Part shown: piece after piece, positions 9,695 through 21,264 of the stretch
How positions within the stretch are numbered: the stretch's first letter is position 1
Layout of the letters: every line of letters starts with the position of its first letter
NCBI GenBank assembly: GCA_026210745.1
Contig: CP110630.1
Span: 5,580,001 to 5,644,000 of the forward strand
Reading direction: 5' to 3'
DNA length: 64,000 nucleotides
Source of the DNA: Exobasidium rhododendri
Taxonomy: Eukaryota; Basidiomycota; Exobasidiomycetes; Exobasidiales; Exobasidiaceae
The notes under the pieces: model-generated
Seen by the model: the letters and a program-made list of their open reading frames with translations, nothing else
What the model was told of the DNA's origin: nothing
Databases searched by the model: none
Translations under genes and position numbers: made by a program

Positions 9695-12172
9695 CTAACA
9701 GGCAGTCAGTCGCTTGCACACTGCCACCTTTCTCAGCGCCTCCCAGTAGACGTGAATCTCATCGGCAGAGGTAATCTTGACGCTGCACCTTTTCCAAGAG
9801 CCAGCATTCACAAACCCTTCCATCGCAAGTCGACCGGTAGCGCAACGCAAGACCCTTCCAGGAGACTGAACTCGAGCGTTCCTTCCGCTGTGATAATCTG
9901 CACCCTGACCGTCCCAAGGGGGAAAATTCGACCATTGAGATCCAGGTGAAAAGTAGGAGAGGCAACTATCTTGATCTTGACCCTCTGAAAAGGCACGAAA
10001 GGAGATACTCCCTCTAGGTACGTTGGCATCTCCTGAGCACTTGACGCCTTCGATCACACGACACCCTGGGCGTATGAAGTCGGTCTCTTCCTTTGACATT
10101 TGCAAGTCGGCCACATCGATGTAAGGCTCTGGCTTCCAATGAAGAGTCTCTGCCAATCTTCGAGTACCTGACTCGAAAATATGACCAGGTCCGTGGGGTC
10201 CAGTCGGTCTTGGCAACTTTTCATCTTCATGCATTAAAGCGCCGTTTGGTTCGAAATCATGCACGGTAAGTACTCGTGAGCGTATATAGATGACTTCCAG
10301 ACCCCATGGACCATATGTCATTCCATACAGTCCTTGAAGACAGTCCCAGTCGAATTCAAAGTTGCCTGGATCTAAATGACGGGGGATCGTAACATCGTGA
10401 AGGTAGGTGACGTCTTCACCCTGGACCTTCCGGAGAGCAATCGGCTTCACCGGCTGTCGTGGTGGAGATCGTATGGGGAAGAATCGCAATCCGGATGGTT
10501 GTGGCTGCGAAAGATGACGCCAAGGTCGATAGGGCGGACAAGGTTCCATTCGCATAGCAGTAAGCTCAAACGCTGTCCCTTTGTCCAAGAACCTCTCAAA
10601 CGCCGGCGAAGAAGAGTCAGGAGCGGATGATGAAGACGAAGAAGAGTCATTCAGATCTAGATCTCGCACCAATGGCAGTAGCGCTGGAGGGGGAAAGTCA
10701 ATTGGTGGTAATGGCATATGATCGGAAAGGTGTAAACCAAATGCTCGGTGTCTATTGCCCTCGGAGTTTTCGTAAGGCTTGTACTTTTCACAACGTATCG
10801 ACAATCGATTTTGCATTTGGCCGTGTTGATCTCCTTGCATTGCTGCTCGATCTTTCGTAGGTGTAGTGTATATTGCTCCCGATGAAAGGAAGACGGTGTG
10901 TGTTTGATTGCCGCTTCTTTGCTGGATGGTTCTCATCGGATAAGGAACGTCATCAAAGTCCCCGTTGTCAAAAGTATCGACGCTGGATGCAGCTAGTATT
11001 GCTGAGATGGTCAAGCCTTGGCCGTAGGTAGCATTAGCTGCTTGGTATAACATATTCTCCTCCCCCTCCCCCTCCTCCTCTTCCTCCAGATCCATTGCGT
11101 CTCCAGACACATTCAATCTCTCATCCTCTGCTTCGCGAGACGAGTAGCCAAAGACCATCTGCGCAGCCAGTGCCCTCGCTCGGGAGACAATTGATGACTG
11201 ATTATGTGAGCCAATCGTGGTTGAAGAACTGCTGCTACTTTGACTGCTGCTACTGTTACCACTCCTGGTAGCTTGTCCTCCCTGCCATGTTATTTTTGCA
11301 AGATCGGTACCAGAAATCAGCTTGGACGTCTCCAATTCTCGAACGTCATTCCAGCTGGCCACCCACAGCTTCTCTGTCTTCACTCCCGGCACAGATACGT
11401 CGATACTAAGTCGGGCCGTTTCAATCGTCGTACCGTCGCTACTCGGACTACCTTGCAGCCCATTGGAGTCAAAAGAAGTTGCTTCTAGCCATGGAGATCT
11501 CAGACCTCTTGCGCCCAGTCCATTCAGTCTATTTACCAGATGCACTTTTTCACATATAAATGCAGCACTTCCGCCTTGGGAGACATCATGATCGTTGTAG
11601 AGAGGGTCGTAAATGATGCGCAACACAATGCCGTAACTGGGCAAATCTCCCATCCACCACCCTAGAAGCTTGTACATCCGATGAATGAACTTCCAGTAGA
11701 CTTCATAATATGATGTTGCTCCCGGGAAAAGCTTCAGCGAGAGTCGAGTGCCTTTTTGCATTGGTGTGCTTTCCTCTTCTGCATCGAGTCCCGGAGGAAC
11801 GGCAAACCATCTTTCCCGATTGGCCAGGTTCCGATCGGTAGAGATTACACCGAATGAAGGATCCCAAGGTGGAAGAGGATTAGTCAGGGGTGTGACGTTG
11901 GCAGATCGAGCAGGCGGACTGTGCTCCACACATGCTTGTATGATGGGCCTCCATAGTCTTTTCAAGCAGTAAAAGGGGGATGATAAGTCTTGCAGGCATG
12001 AGGAAAATTCACGTTTCAGGGGAGACTTCCTTGACACTCACTCATCGCTGTTTGCTATCGCTCGTAACTTACGACACAGGTGACCGACTCTGCTCAATTC
12101 CTCTGCCTCCAAAAAGGAAAAGACATGTAGCAGTATCTCTGATGGGAGGGATATCAGAGGCGCTGATTGCAT
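9695..12172 (-). CDS. F-box protein with FBXO31-like region
   Basis: Two exons: 12172-12042 and 11957-9695, 797 residues. The short first exon carries a clear F-box, LPSEILLHVFSFLEAEEL then SRVGHLCRKLRAIANSDE. The GT-AG intron (12041-11958) restores the typical F-box end ELWRPIIQACVE. Without this exon the long frame has no ATG, so the spliced model also settles the start. A middle region (about 260-350) is Ser-rich and acidic. The C-terminal part has LQGLYGMTYGPWGLEVIYI and, near the end, VKCSGDANVPRGSISFRA. These resemble the FBXO31 substrate-binding fold ('GxYGxxGxEI...' and 'TGDPNVPAG'). Expected role: substrate receptor of an SCF (Skp1-cullin-F-box) ubiquitin ligase. The substrate is unknown. 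It lies upstream of, and on the same strand as, the CANIN-like gene. Confidence 0.83.
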
Positions 12173-12555
12173 GGCACCAATTGCGCTGGTCGATCAAGAG
12201 GCAGAGAAGTGATCGTGTGGGTTACGAAAAATCCCTTCCTTTGTTGGGTAGTCAAGCGCATGTGACTTCAGCATTCATATCATGCCGAGGCAGAGAGAGA
12301 AGGAGGTTGAATACTAGCGGACATGTTAGTGCATCTTACGAACATGTCGCATCGCCTAATCGCAAGTGCCGCTTCTCCTTAGTATAATCTTAATTTACGT
12401 AATTGTAGGCAGTAGAGGCCGCGGAGATAAGACGGCATAATGTGCTTAGATTAGGTAGGGGCTTATTGAGAGTACATCTCGGTCACCACACCTTGATTAG
12501 ACTGCTACTTTAATTTTACAATTGTGGGGCAGCATTCTACATGAGACCGAGCGCC
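12173..12555. other. Short intergenic region between F-box and RTC4-like genes
   Basis: 383 bases, AT-richer than its neighbours (for example around 12380-12530), between the F-box start and the RTC4-like stop, both on the minus strand. It should contain the promoter of the F-box gene and the 3' end of the RTC4-like transcript. I see no further gene or repeat. Confidence 0.4.
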
Positions 12556-14897
12556 CTAGAAATCGTCTCTCATACTCGGATTCCTTCCACTGCTCCGCCA
12601 GCTTCGTATCGCATCCTGCTCCTTGATTCGATCGTGTTCCTTCTTCGCAACAGGCTCCAGGGTTCTCATCATCACAGTCTCATCCTCCTTTTGACTGGAA
12701 CGTGGGTCGTGGTCGTCATCACTGCTGCTGGAGGAAAGGGCGTGTGAGCTGATCGAAGGATACGGCGTTGTCTCTTCAAAGTTCTTGAATATCGATGGAT
12801 TGTAGGGCGCATCAAAGTGTTTCTTGCTTCTACGCTCTTGTCGTGCTGCTGTGACTTCCCTTGCGCTTTCTTGAGAGTTGCTGGACCAGGTCAGCGCTTC
12901 GCTGATAGGATCTTTCTCGTCGTCACCGTCGGGTGAGAATGTGATACTTTGCGATGGCCAAGATGCGGAAGGCCTCGGTCTAGGCCTTGGTCTCGGTATC
13001 GTCTCAGCAACGGCTGATTGTGAGGCAGAGGGGATTGCATTCCTACGGGGACCCTTTGCATTGAACGGCTTGATCGTCTTTGGCGCAGCATCTTTTTCCT
13101 TTCTCTTGACAAGAGTATCTCTGGTGCTAGTCTGGACATAATCATCATCTCTTCCCTTGCCCACCTTGCCGCTCTTTCCCTTCCTTGGCGGTGAAGATAC
13201 TTTGTCGCTTTCGTCATCATCTGCACAAAATACGCTGTCGGTTTGTGACTGGGCGCCTGTCTTGATTTGCGTCATAGAGTTGGAAGGAAACATTGCGATG
13301 CCATACTCAGTAGACTCGTCTCGCAACCTCTTCGCCTCTTCCATCGTCAGTATGCACCCTCTTGCTTTCTGATCATTGATAATTAGCATGCAAATAAGCT
13401 CTGGCATCAACACTCTTTCGACGAATTGACGATCAGTAAGATTCTTCAGTGGTCGATCTGGTTGAATCTCCTTGATAGACAAGTCATAATCTGGGTCCGC
13501 TTCTTTGATGAAAGCGTTGACGAGTGTCTTTTCCAGAACCTCCCATCCTTTTTCGCCATAGCTGCGCACACAAAGGAGCAAACACACGAGTCAATCTTCT
13601 GGCTCTCTCCCTCTTCTTCTCTCCCTCTTCTTTTTCTCTCATAAGCTCTACTCACTACCCCGCGTGCATCTCCTCCATTTGTGTCATTTGATGCGTGGTA
13701 CCCTCTACTGACTTCCCATATTTTCTCCTGTTCTCGACAATAAGTCTAAACCATTCACTCGAAGATGGTTCATCAATTCGCTTCTTCATGACCCCGATGA
13801 ATGGATTCTGTTCATGCATCACCCGTCTTGGTAGGCTGTCCTCATTTAGTTCCTTGCGCCAACCTCTCTTTAGACCTTCCGGGATTGTCTCTTTTTCATT
13901 TCGATGTCTTTGACAGGCCTCCAGTGTCGATGTCGAGCCAATGCGTTTCTTAAGGTGGTATTGATCAAGCCAATGTTGCATCTCTCCGACCAGTATTCTT
14001 GACATGACCGTCGGCATGGTCGAATTACAGAATGGACACACCTTCAGCTCGCTTGCCAGACGTGGAACGCTTGCATTCATCGATCTTCTTGGACGACAAT
14101 GTGGATAAAATTGAACAAATTCATCAGCATCTCCTCTTAAAAATCGACAGACCGTTCGCTACTCACTCCGACTGACTGCTGGTCAGTCTCGATAGGTGCT
14201 TCTCCATGTCGTCGAGTATCGCCGAGCTCTGTTCTTTGTTCTGCCTGAACGCCTCATCGTCATATCGAGACAGGTCTTTCTGCTTAGTGTCAAACAAGGA
14301 CACCTCAAGCTCTGACTCCCGAGCGTCATGTTTCTCGATTTGATCAACGGCTTTCTTCTTCGTCACCGCCGAGCTTGCCTTTGCTTTCACCTTTTCGCGC
14401 TTCTTCCTTTGTGATGTAGAAGTGTACTCATCATCGAAGTCCGCCTCTCCCTCGCTGCTGCTGCTGCTGTCGCTCGAAGCTCTACTTTTGGCCGCCATAG
14501 CTTCTTGAGCTGCTCGAGCCGCGCCCCTCTTGACTCCAGCGTCTCTAATGCTAGACCCTACCCCATGCTCCCTTTCCGCCTGTCTCTTTCGTGGGCTGAC
14601 TTGGCTTGAGGAGGGCACCATCATGGCCTCTTCAGTGCCATTGTACAGACCGACTTTATCCTGGCTTCGCGTTAGTGTCAGGCTGTGTGCATTCACTATG
14701 GACCTTGCGTTGGTGTTCATCGAGGCTAGATTCGTCATTTTTCTACAAGATGTCGCCCCGTTCCCCTTCAATACGATGACCGGAAGCTCGCCGTCTTCAT
14801 CTTCGCTACTCAGTGAAGAGGAGTACGCCTGTATTGGTGTTCTCCCCGCTGCTTTCCCTTTCTGCGTTGCTCCTTTTCCACCTGTCAAGTAGGACAT
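12556..14897 (-). CDS. RTC4-like domain protein
   Basis: Three exons: 14897-14167, 14087-13659 and 13561-12556, giving 721 residues (an alternative acceptor 3 nt further in would remove one residue). The first exon encodes a Ser/Lys-rich disordered arm. Then follows the RTC4 domain: a CPFCNSTMP zinc-ribbon-like start, a long helix, IPEGLKRGWRKELNEDSLPR, and then YGEKGWEVLEKTLVNAF, LTDRQFVERVLMPELICMLI. The order (CPFC, IP.G..RGWP-like, YG..G, F..YVL.PE) is the pattern of yeast Rtc4, a protein linked genetically to telomere capping and of unknown biochemical role. The second intron is only 97 nt and splits the domain between MHAG and YGEKG, which confirms the splice. The C-terminal third is basic and Ser-rich, with a PRPRPRPR run. 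Likely nuclear. Confidence 0.8.
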
Positions 14898-15353
14898 TAG
14901 TGTCTTTACCTGATCGGGCTATCGATTGCAGGTCCTCGCCTACGAGACTCTGGCCTCTTAAAAGCAAAGCAGAGGAATGGCGGCCAGAAAGACCCGCCTA
15001 GATTCTCTCCCCTCTCTTGCGGATTAGCTCCTGGATTATGTCAGCCAGTCGGAAGATCGAAGCAGCTATGTTCTTGCCTATTCATGCGGCAGGATACAAA
15101 GGCGCCGTCACGGCGAGAGTGTGGTCGAAAGGTGGAATTTGTCGATGCTGGGGAGCAAAACACCCTCTGCTTCAAGTCGTGCCAATTCTCCTCTAAGAAA
15201 CAACAACACGAGTAAGCTTCAACGACACTTTTCATGCACGGATCACCAGCCAAAAATTCCATTCTTCCTGGATCTTTGCAATTTTCTTCTGATTTCCTGG
15301 CTCCATCTCACCTCGAAAGGCCCCCTTCTTCCCCCCCAACTCAACGGGAAACA
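14898..15353. promoter_or_regulatory. Divergent promoter region of RTC4-like and RRP41 genes
   Basis: 456 bases between two head-to-head start codons. The right part (15270-15350) is rich in C and T on the plus strand and ends in aacggaaaca-type leader next to the RRP41 ATG. Short frames across it have no recognisable content. No specific factor site can be named. Confidence 0.4.
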
Positions 15354-16364
15354 ATGTCGCGGCTTGAGATTCTCAATAGCGGCTCCCTCAGACTCGATGG
15401 GCGTCTGCCACTAGAAGTAAGATCACTGGCTCTTCATATATCCCCTGAAGCACCCCTGCTAGGCATTTCTACCCTGCCTGGAACGTCCACGCAGCGACCG
15501 GACGGAAGTGCTCGAGTTCAGCAAGGCCTAACAAGCGTTTATGCAACAGTCTATGGCCCAAGGGAAGCGATGAATAGATCAAACACACTCTACGATCGTG
15601 CCAATCTTGATGTCAATGTCAGTCTCGAGCCATGGAGCGGTAAAGACCGTCGGAAGAGGGCAAAGGGAGACAGGTGCGTCTTTTTGAGGTGCTTGGATCG
15701 GACGCAAATGGTCACGCTCTTCTCATTTCTTTCTCTTTCGTCTTCTTTATTCCTTCTCTCAGACGAACAGGAGAGCTTGCAGCAGCTATCAAAGCGACAT
15801 TCGAACCAGTGATCCACACTCATCTGTTTCCGAGATCGCAAATAGATATCTTTGTTACTGTCGAGCAACAAGATGGCGGTGAGTCAATTCCATGCAATCG
15901 AGCGACCAGGAGGGCTTGCTCACCTTTCTTTTATTCAAAAACAACCAAAAACCTGTGTAGGGATTCTTCCTTGTGCCATAAATGCGGTCACTTTGGCAAT
16001 TTTGGACGCAGGGATCGCTTGCAGTGACTACGTCTTGTCTCTTTCTGTGGGCTTACACCTTACGCGCACTACGACACTCTTAGACCTCACTCTACAAGAG
16101 GAGAATTCATTACCTCACATGGTGATAGCCACATTGCCTAGAACAGGTAAGATAACGCTTGCGCAACTGGAGACTAGGATCCATGCAAGTGCAATCGACG
16201 AGATGATGGATATCGCCATCAAGGGCTGTGGTGTCTTACAGGAGGAATTTGATGCAGCCATGCGGCAGAGAACGAAGAATTTGGCAGAAGCGATGGGCGG
16301 GAAGAGGCATCTGGAGCAAGAACACCTAGACGACTATCGCGATGGTAAGATGGAGACTGACTAG
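15354..16364 (+). CDS. RRP41: Exosome complex subunit RRP41 (RNase PH-type)
   Basis: Core ring subunit of the RNA exosome (Ski6/Rrp41), acting in nucleus and cytoplasm in 3'-5' RNA processing and decay. Exons 15354-15673, 15763-15878 and 15961-16364 give 279 residues. The start MSRLEILNSGSLRLDGRLP is typical of the family (compare SRLEIL...R.DGR). TSVYATVYGPREA is the RNase PH strand-turn motif, GDRRTGELAAAIKATFE follows the first splice, and DGGILPCAINAVTLAILDAG follows the second splice, matching the conserved 'DGG...AAINA...AL.DAGI' block. The C-terminus IHASAIDEMMDIAIKGC also fits. Eukaryotic Rrp41 is normally catalytically inactive and structural. The tail after about residue 255 is charged. 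The gene diverges from the RTC4-like gene. Confidence 0.95.
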
Positions 16365-16707
16365 GGGAGGATGTAAGACCAGTAACGGCAGTGTACCAAT
16401 AATTATGCTTTCGATTGTGTCCGAGCCAAAGCTGAGCGAAAGGATCAATTCACAGAGGAGGGTTGCATGTCGATTTTGTGCGTAAGCTTTTTCTCGGTCG
16501 ATTTAAAATGACGCGTTGACCTGAAACAGAATACTGTCTGTATGTTGAGAATAAAAAAATGAAAAAATGGAAGAAAGCTGCCCTCCCCCTTTCCCCACCG
16601 GATTTAATGCAGATTACAAACGGAAACGTTCCTCGAGAGATCCCAGGACAAGAAGGTATAGCTTGCGCAGCTCTTGTACACCCTTTATACATCCAGTACA
16701 TCTCGGC
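16365..16707. other. Intergenic between RRP41 and membrane-protein gene
   Basis: 343 bases containing the 3' end of RRP41 and the leader of the next gene. An upstream in-frame ATG at 16567 would extend the next protein by 47 residues. That extension is basic and unlike the family, so I treat it as leader. No repeats or RNA genes are seen. Confidence 0.4.
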
Positions 16708-18392
16708 ATGACTTCCAAAAGCAATCGCAATCAGCAGCTGGCTGATGAAAGGACGCCGTTGCTTACCCAGATCGACAACAATGACGGCCAAGAGACGCAG
16801 CTGTCGGGTGTGGTCAACAAGCAAGCAGCCTCTCTCTCTCGACAGATTGCGCCCGATCTGCTACGGGGCTTGCTCATGACTCTCATGGCAATCGATCACA
16901 CAAGTGTAACAATGGGAGGCTATGCTCACGGGCAAGGCATACTCGGTGAAAATGCGTCGCAAGTCATCACAGAATGGAACACCAACTTAGCCTACACTTT
17001 GCGTACGCTGTCGCATTTCTGTGCGCCTGGCTTTACGTTCTTGCTTGGTATGGGCGTTGCCTACTTTGTCGAAAGTGTGAGTAGATTCATTGCTGTATTC
17101 GAGCTTTCCCCCTTTTCCTTCACCTGATCGCTGCTACTCCTTTGCAGCGGGTCGTCCAAGGAATGAAGCCACTTCAATTTGCCAAACACTTTGCACTGCG
17201 ATCTCTAGCGATCATCTTGGTGAATTTAGTTGCCTTTAGTAGTCTACTCTTCGGACAGCCTCACTTCATCATCATGAACGTCGTCTTGTGGGCTTTGGCA
17301 ATCGACTATCTCATTGTCGGTGCTCTTTGCATTCTTCTCGTTTTTGTCGTAGAGCCCCTCCTGAGCGAAGCATTCAAGAGAGTACTAATAGCTCGCAACA
17401 GCGGTGACCAGCGAGTCGTCGAAAAGAGAGCTTTCTATGCTGCTTACAATGTTGTGAACTTGTTTTTACTGGCTGCAAGCGTTGTTGCGCTCTGGAGCAG
17501 TATATGGACCTCGCCCAATCAAGGCGAATGCCGCACATCTCTATCTCCGACTGGTTGGGCAGAACAGGGTCCAGATTGCAGCTTCAATCGTCACTTCTTC
17601 TTCAATCTTTGGTTTCGCACAGGTGAGCAGCAGTCGTTGTCTCGATCTGCACTTTTCTCCCTGTTCCTTCAGCTCATCAGACACACACACACTCTCTCTC
17701 CTACAGTGTCCTGTCCCAATCTGCATATCTTCAGTGGATTCCCACCCATGGCCTGGCTTCCCTTTGCTCTCTTTGGGCTCTTGTACGGCCGCATTCTCAT
17801 CCACGCCAAACCCAAGTTCGCCCTTGCCACCACTTCCTACAATGCACTACTCAGCGTTGTATTTGCACTGCTATTTGTCTCGACGAGGTTACTCAACTAT
17901 GGCAATCTCACCACGCATTGTCTAGCAACACCCGACCAAGCCAGGCAACACGAATCTCACCCCAACCAGTACTTGGCATCTGTCAAGTCGTTCTTTTACG
18001 TCTCCAAGTACCCACCGTCACCTGCCTTCGCCTTCTTCACCTTGTCTGGCTGTTTCTTGTTCCTCGCAATCTTCTCGGCATCCACTCAACTGCCGTCTTT
18101 TATTTCAGATAGAGTAAGGTCCAGATACAATCCTCTTCTCGTGTATGGGAATCAATCGTTGTTCTTCTACGGTGGTCACCTCATCTTCTTACAACTAATC
18201 AAAAATCCAATCATCAACTCGAGACTCGCTCATCCGTTGCCCGAGTGGTCCAAGTTTGGCAGAGGTATCGGTCTGGGAGGCGCCTTCTTGGCAATCTATT
18301 GCGGCGTGCTGCTCGTCATGTATGCAGCCTGCTACTACTACTCCAACTTCAAGCGTTCCAGTGGCAGGGAGAGTATCTGGAGGTTCCTGTGA
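16708..18392 (+). CDS. Multi-pass membrane protein, DUF1624/HGSNAT-like acyltransferase family
   Basis: Exons 16708-17076, 17148-17622 and 17707-18392 give 509 residues. After a polar, cytosolic-type N-terminus (residues 1-50, with a DERTPLL-type di-leucine signal) the sequence APDLLRGLLMTLMAIDHTSV matches the hallmark of the DUF1624 / heparan-alpha-glucosaminide N-acetyltransferase group ('LD..RGL.M.LM..DH', with a conserved Asp-His). About ten hydrophobic helices follow, including FCAPGFTFLLGMGVAYF, SLAIILVNLVAFSSLLF, WLPFALFGLLYGRIL, YNALLSVVFALLFVSTRLL, GCFLFLAIFSA and LGGAFLAIYCGVLLVMYAA. The acidic di-leucine signal suggests vacuolar or endosomal sorting (inference). In animals the relative acetylates heparan sulfate in lysosomes. 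Fungi lack that substrate, so the true substrate here is unknown. Confidence 0.8.
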
Positions 18393-18543
18393 TCAGCGCA
18401 GCACACGAGAGACGCCCTCTTTGTACGACTATTGGTAATCTGCAAATCACTAATAGAAACAATGCCATTATAGAGTGAGAAAGAGGCAGCTAATGTCTAG
18501 AAAGTGACTAGGCGTGGGAAGCGACTACTGTGCAGAGAAACGT

Positions 18544-21264
18544 CTACTTCACAGGAAGAGTCTTACTATTGGCACGTCGACACGCTTCTAAGCACCTTCC
18601 TATGCCGCTTACATCGCTCAACAGTGTAACGTGTCGGTGACTCGTCTCCACTACACCTTCGTGGTTGGTGAGTGCTTCTACATCATCCTCCTTCCCACGG
18701 ACGAGCAATTCACCCCACTGACCTGGTAAAGTGGTGGCTGATCTTCTCAAGATGACTCCATCACCGGGAGCATACAGCAGGCGAGAGTAGTCGCCCTGTC
18801 GAACGCCCTCCTTCCATTGAGCCTTGTCTGGCACAAAGGAGGCAGCGGACGAAGAAGGGGCGACTAGCGCCCCTCGTACAGTCGGCGTTCTCCCTGACGT
18901 CAAGATTGCGATGTTCGGATATCTGCCTTTCTCGTGGTAGTCCTTCTTGAAGCCAGTTCGCAATTCTTTGTGGAATTGCCTCGTCTCCACCAAAGTTCGT
19001 TCCAGGTACAGCCACGCAGCACTCGCTTCGTCATCCAGTATTTCTTGCCACTCTGAGTCGCTCAACGTGCTGTTCTGACGTCTAATATCGTTTACGCCGT
19101 CTTTCCGGTTGCCTGGTTGCAGCGCCTCCTTGTCATCAGGATTCGAGCCAATTTTTGAAAGAACGTCGTGACCCGCTTTCGCAGCTTCAAAGGCCGTACC
19201 CCCTGCTTTGTCTAGCAACCTGGAGGATGCATTTTCTTCGTGCTTGCTACTTTCAGAAGAAGGCATCATGCTCAAGTTCGGGCCTGAAATGGAAGGCACT
19301 TCAACGTTTGCTCTGTCCTGGTCATCCTCCATCCTGACACCCTGCATCTCTTTGATCGAAGCGCTCTTCTGAAGTTTCTCACCCAGTGTGAAACCCTCCC
19401 TCTTTGCCCTCTTCCTACTCTTCTCCAGCACTTCATTCCTCTTGCCCCGTTGGACACAAGGACTGAAACCTAAGTCGTTCCAGGTTTCGGCGTCGAGGAA
19501 ATCAAGGTCGTGAGGAGTTCCGTCCTCCTCTTCAAAGCATCTCCCACCTCGAGTATTGGTCACCGCATCGTCCTCCAAGTCAGCATCGGTAGGCAAGAGA
19601 TAAAAGCTAGATCGGAAAGAGAAAGTCGCTCGAGGAGAGCAGATTTCATCGTTGAAGAGAGCCGCATCACCAATGCGAAATGGTCCCAAAATATTCGCTG
19701 TTCCCAGAAACGGGGTAGAAGCAAAGATGATACTCTCAAAGATCTCCGGTTGAGTCGTCCGAGAAAGTGCATGCAGGGCGACGAGGCCACCCATGCTGTG
19801 GGCAATCACCTTCGCACCCCTCCTATCCTGCTCCTTCTCTGCACTGTGTAGCCAGAGATCATACAAGTACGTCTCTAGTCTCGTACTGCTCCGTGAAAGA
19901 CTCAGTCTCCAATCGTATCCCCAGTTGTGAACATTCGTCCTCTTTGTCGAACATCGGTTGATCAAGCGCCTTCCCATGTCGACCATGCTACCGATCCCTC
20001 CAAGCATCTCATCGGCAATTACTCGATCTTCTGAATTGTCTTCTGCTTCTGAAGTCAGGCCTAGGTCTAGTGTGGGTCTTCGAAGACCTACTCCAACTTT
20101 GAGCGGGACCCACATCATCTGATGAGTTTCTGCATCACGCAGGATCGAGCCGCGATAGCCTCCCATCACGACTACATTGCCTTCCAGATTCTTAAAGTAT
20201 CGATTCACATGAGGATCCCTCTGAATCGTAGGGATGAGTTCAGCTTCATACGCACGACTTCCACTTGGCTCATCTTGGCTAGGGACCTTGCTGTCGCTTG
20301 ACCCTGAGTTGATACCAAAGATACCGAGACTGTTCAGAGCATTCCAGTTGAACAAGGAAGAGGAGTCCTTCTTTCGGTCCAGGACTACCTTGCTCGGCTC
20401 CACTTCTTCCTCCTTTGCCTTTTTGTCCTTCTTCATGCCACTCCAGCGACCAAGTGTCTGCTTCGTCTTCTCGAACGGATGCAGCACATCGTCTGCCATT
20501 CCCGCGACACTCCTCCATCCAGAAGAGCTTCCAAAGTGCGAATCATAGAAGGCCTGCATGCCGGTCGGGTTCCGATGTGACGGGTGGACAAAACCTCCTC
20601 CAGCACTACCAGCTCCGCCCTCCTCTTTTCGCCATGCGTACCCTCGAGAAGGATAGTGGGCTGAAGTATAAAATCTGGCATCCAGGATCGAGGGGCTCCG
20701 CGAAGTAGTTCGAGCAAGAAGGGAAGGTGACGCTAGGTGACTGTTCTCTTCCTCGGCCGTAGTCAAAGATGCAGCATTTGGAGGCATCTGCAGTGACTTT
20801 CGCTTGATGCTGGAGCTTCCCGAAAACGTCCTCTCGAGGTCTTCTGTAGCCGTGAAGAAGGAGCCGTTGTCCTCCGACATGGGTGACGTTGGCATAGAGT
20901 TGCTCCTCTCTCTTCTGTAGCTCCGCGACGGGCCTCGCATTCCTCCTCTCTCTTTCTTTTCTGCTATTTGCCCTTCCTCCTCTTCCTCCTCATCGTCATC
21001 CTCCACCACGTTCTCATCGTATCCATTGTGCATTGACCGCAGCTTGTCCCTCGGTGTCTGCCATAGAGAGGCAAAGCTGAGGAAGCTCCCTGATCGCCGA
21101 GGTCCATCACTGCCAGAGCGACCACCGCTACTCCTTGCTTTTTCCTTTTCGCTGCTCACAATACTCCCACCACGACTCGCTCCGGGGGCATTCGAGTGAC
21201 GCATAGGAGGTGCTTGCTCTTGTATGACCTTTCTTGGACTCGAGGAGCTCGCCTTTCCGGACAT
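18544..21264 (-). CDS. Alpha/beta-hydrolase lipase, LCAT-like
   Basis: Single exon of 906 residues if started at the ATG at 21264 (MSGKASSSSPRK). The upstream in-frame extension begins with GTG only and contains a possible acceptor (TTGCAG at about 21288), so a 5'UTR intron is possible. Residues 1-300 are disordered and Ser/Arg-rich with an acidic run. The catalytic region follows: NVVVMGGYRGSILRD, WVPLKVGVGLRRPTLDLGL, VHNWGYDWRLSLS, then the nucleophile elbow AHSMGGLVALHAL, and FASTPFLGT. The acid and base are probably in YAPGDGVILRRSA (Asp) and SHRHVTLLSDV (His) near the C-terminus. Order and spacing fit lecithin:cholesterol acyltransferase-like or PGAP1-like fungal lipases. The long insert between nucleophile and acid is low complexity. 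No signal peptide is visible, so a cytosolic or peripheral membrane site is likely. Confidence 0.85.
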   Translation of the reverse strand: MSGKASSSSPRKVIQEQAPPMRHSNAPGASRGGSIVSSEKEKARSSGGRSGSDGPRRSGSFLSFASLWQTPRDKLRSMHNGYDENVVEDDDEEEEEEGQIAEKKERGGMRGPSRSYRRERSNSMPTSPMSEDNGSFFTATEDLERTFSGSSSIKRKSLQMPPNAASLTTAEEENSHLASPSLLARTTSRSPSILDARFYTSAHYPSRGYAWRKEEGGAGSAGGGFVHPSHRNPTGMQAFYDSHFGSSSGWRSVAGMADDVLHPFEKTKQTLGRWSGMKKDKKAKEEEVEPSKVVLDRKKDSSSLFNWNALNSLGIFGINSGSSDSKVPSQDEPSGSRAYEAELIPTIQRDPHVNRYFKNLEGNVVVMGGYRGSILRDAETHQMMWVPLKVGVGLRRPTLDLGLTSEAEDNSEDRVIADEMLGGIGSMVDMGRRLINRCSTKRTNVHNWGYDWRLSLSRSSTRLETYLYDLWLHSAEKEQDRRGAKVIAHSMGGLVALHALSRTTQPEIFESIIFASTPFLGTANILGPFRIGDAALFNDEICSPRATFSFRSSFYLLPTDADLEDDAVTNTRGGRCFEEEDGTPHDLDFLDAETWNDLGFSPCVQRGKRNEVLEKSRKRAKREGFTLGEKLQKSASIKEMQGVRMEDDQDRANVEVPSISGPNLSMMPSSESSKHEENASSRLLDKAGGTAFEAAKAGHDVLSKIGSNPDDKEALQPGNRKDGVNDIRRQNSTLSDSEWQEILDDEASAAWLYLERTLVETRQFHKELRTGFKKDYHEKGRYPNIAILTSGRTPTVRGALVAPSSSAASFVPDKAQWKEGVRQGDYSRLLYAPGDGVILRRSATTLPGQWGELLVRGKEDDVEALTNHEGVVETSHRHVTLLSDVSGIGRCLEACRRANSKTLPVK

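Noticed and set aside
16567-16707. Upstream start for the DUF1624-like membrane protein
   Set aside because: The 47 added residues are basic and unlike the family; the ATG at 16708 begins a plausible cytosolic tail with a di-leucine signal.
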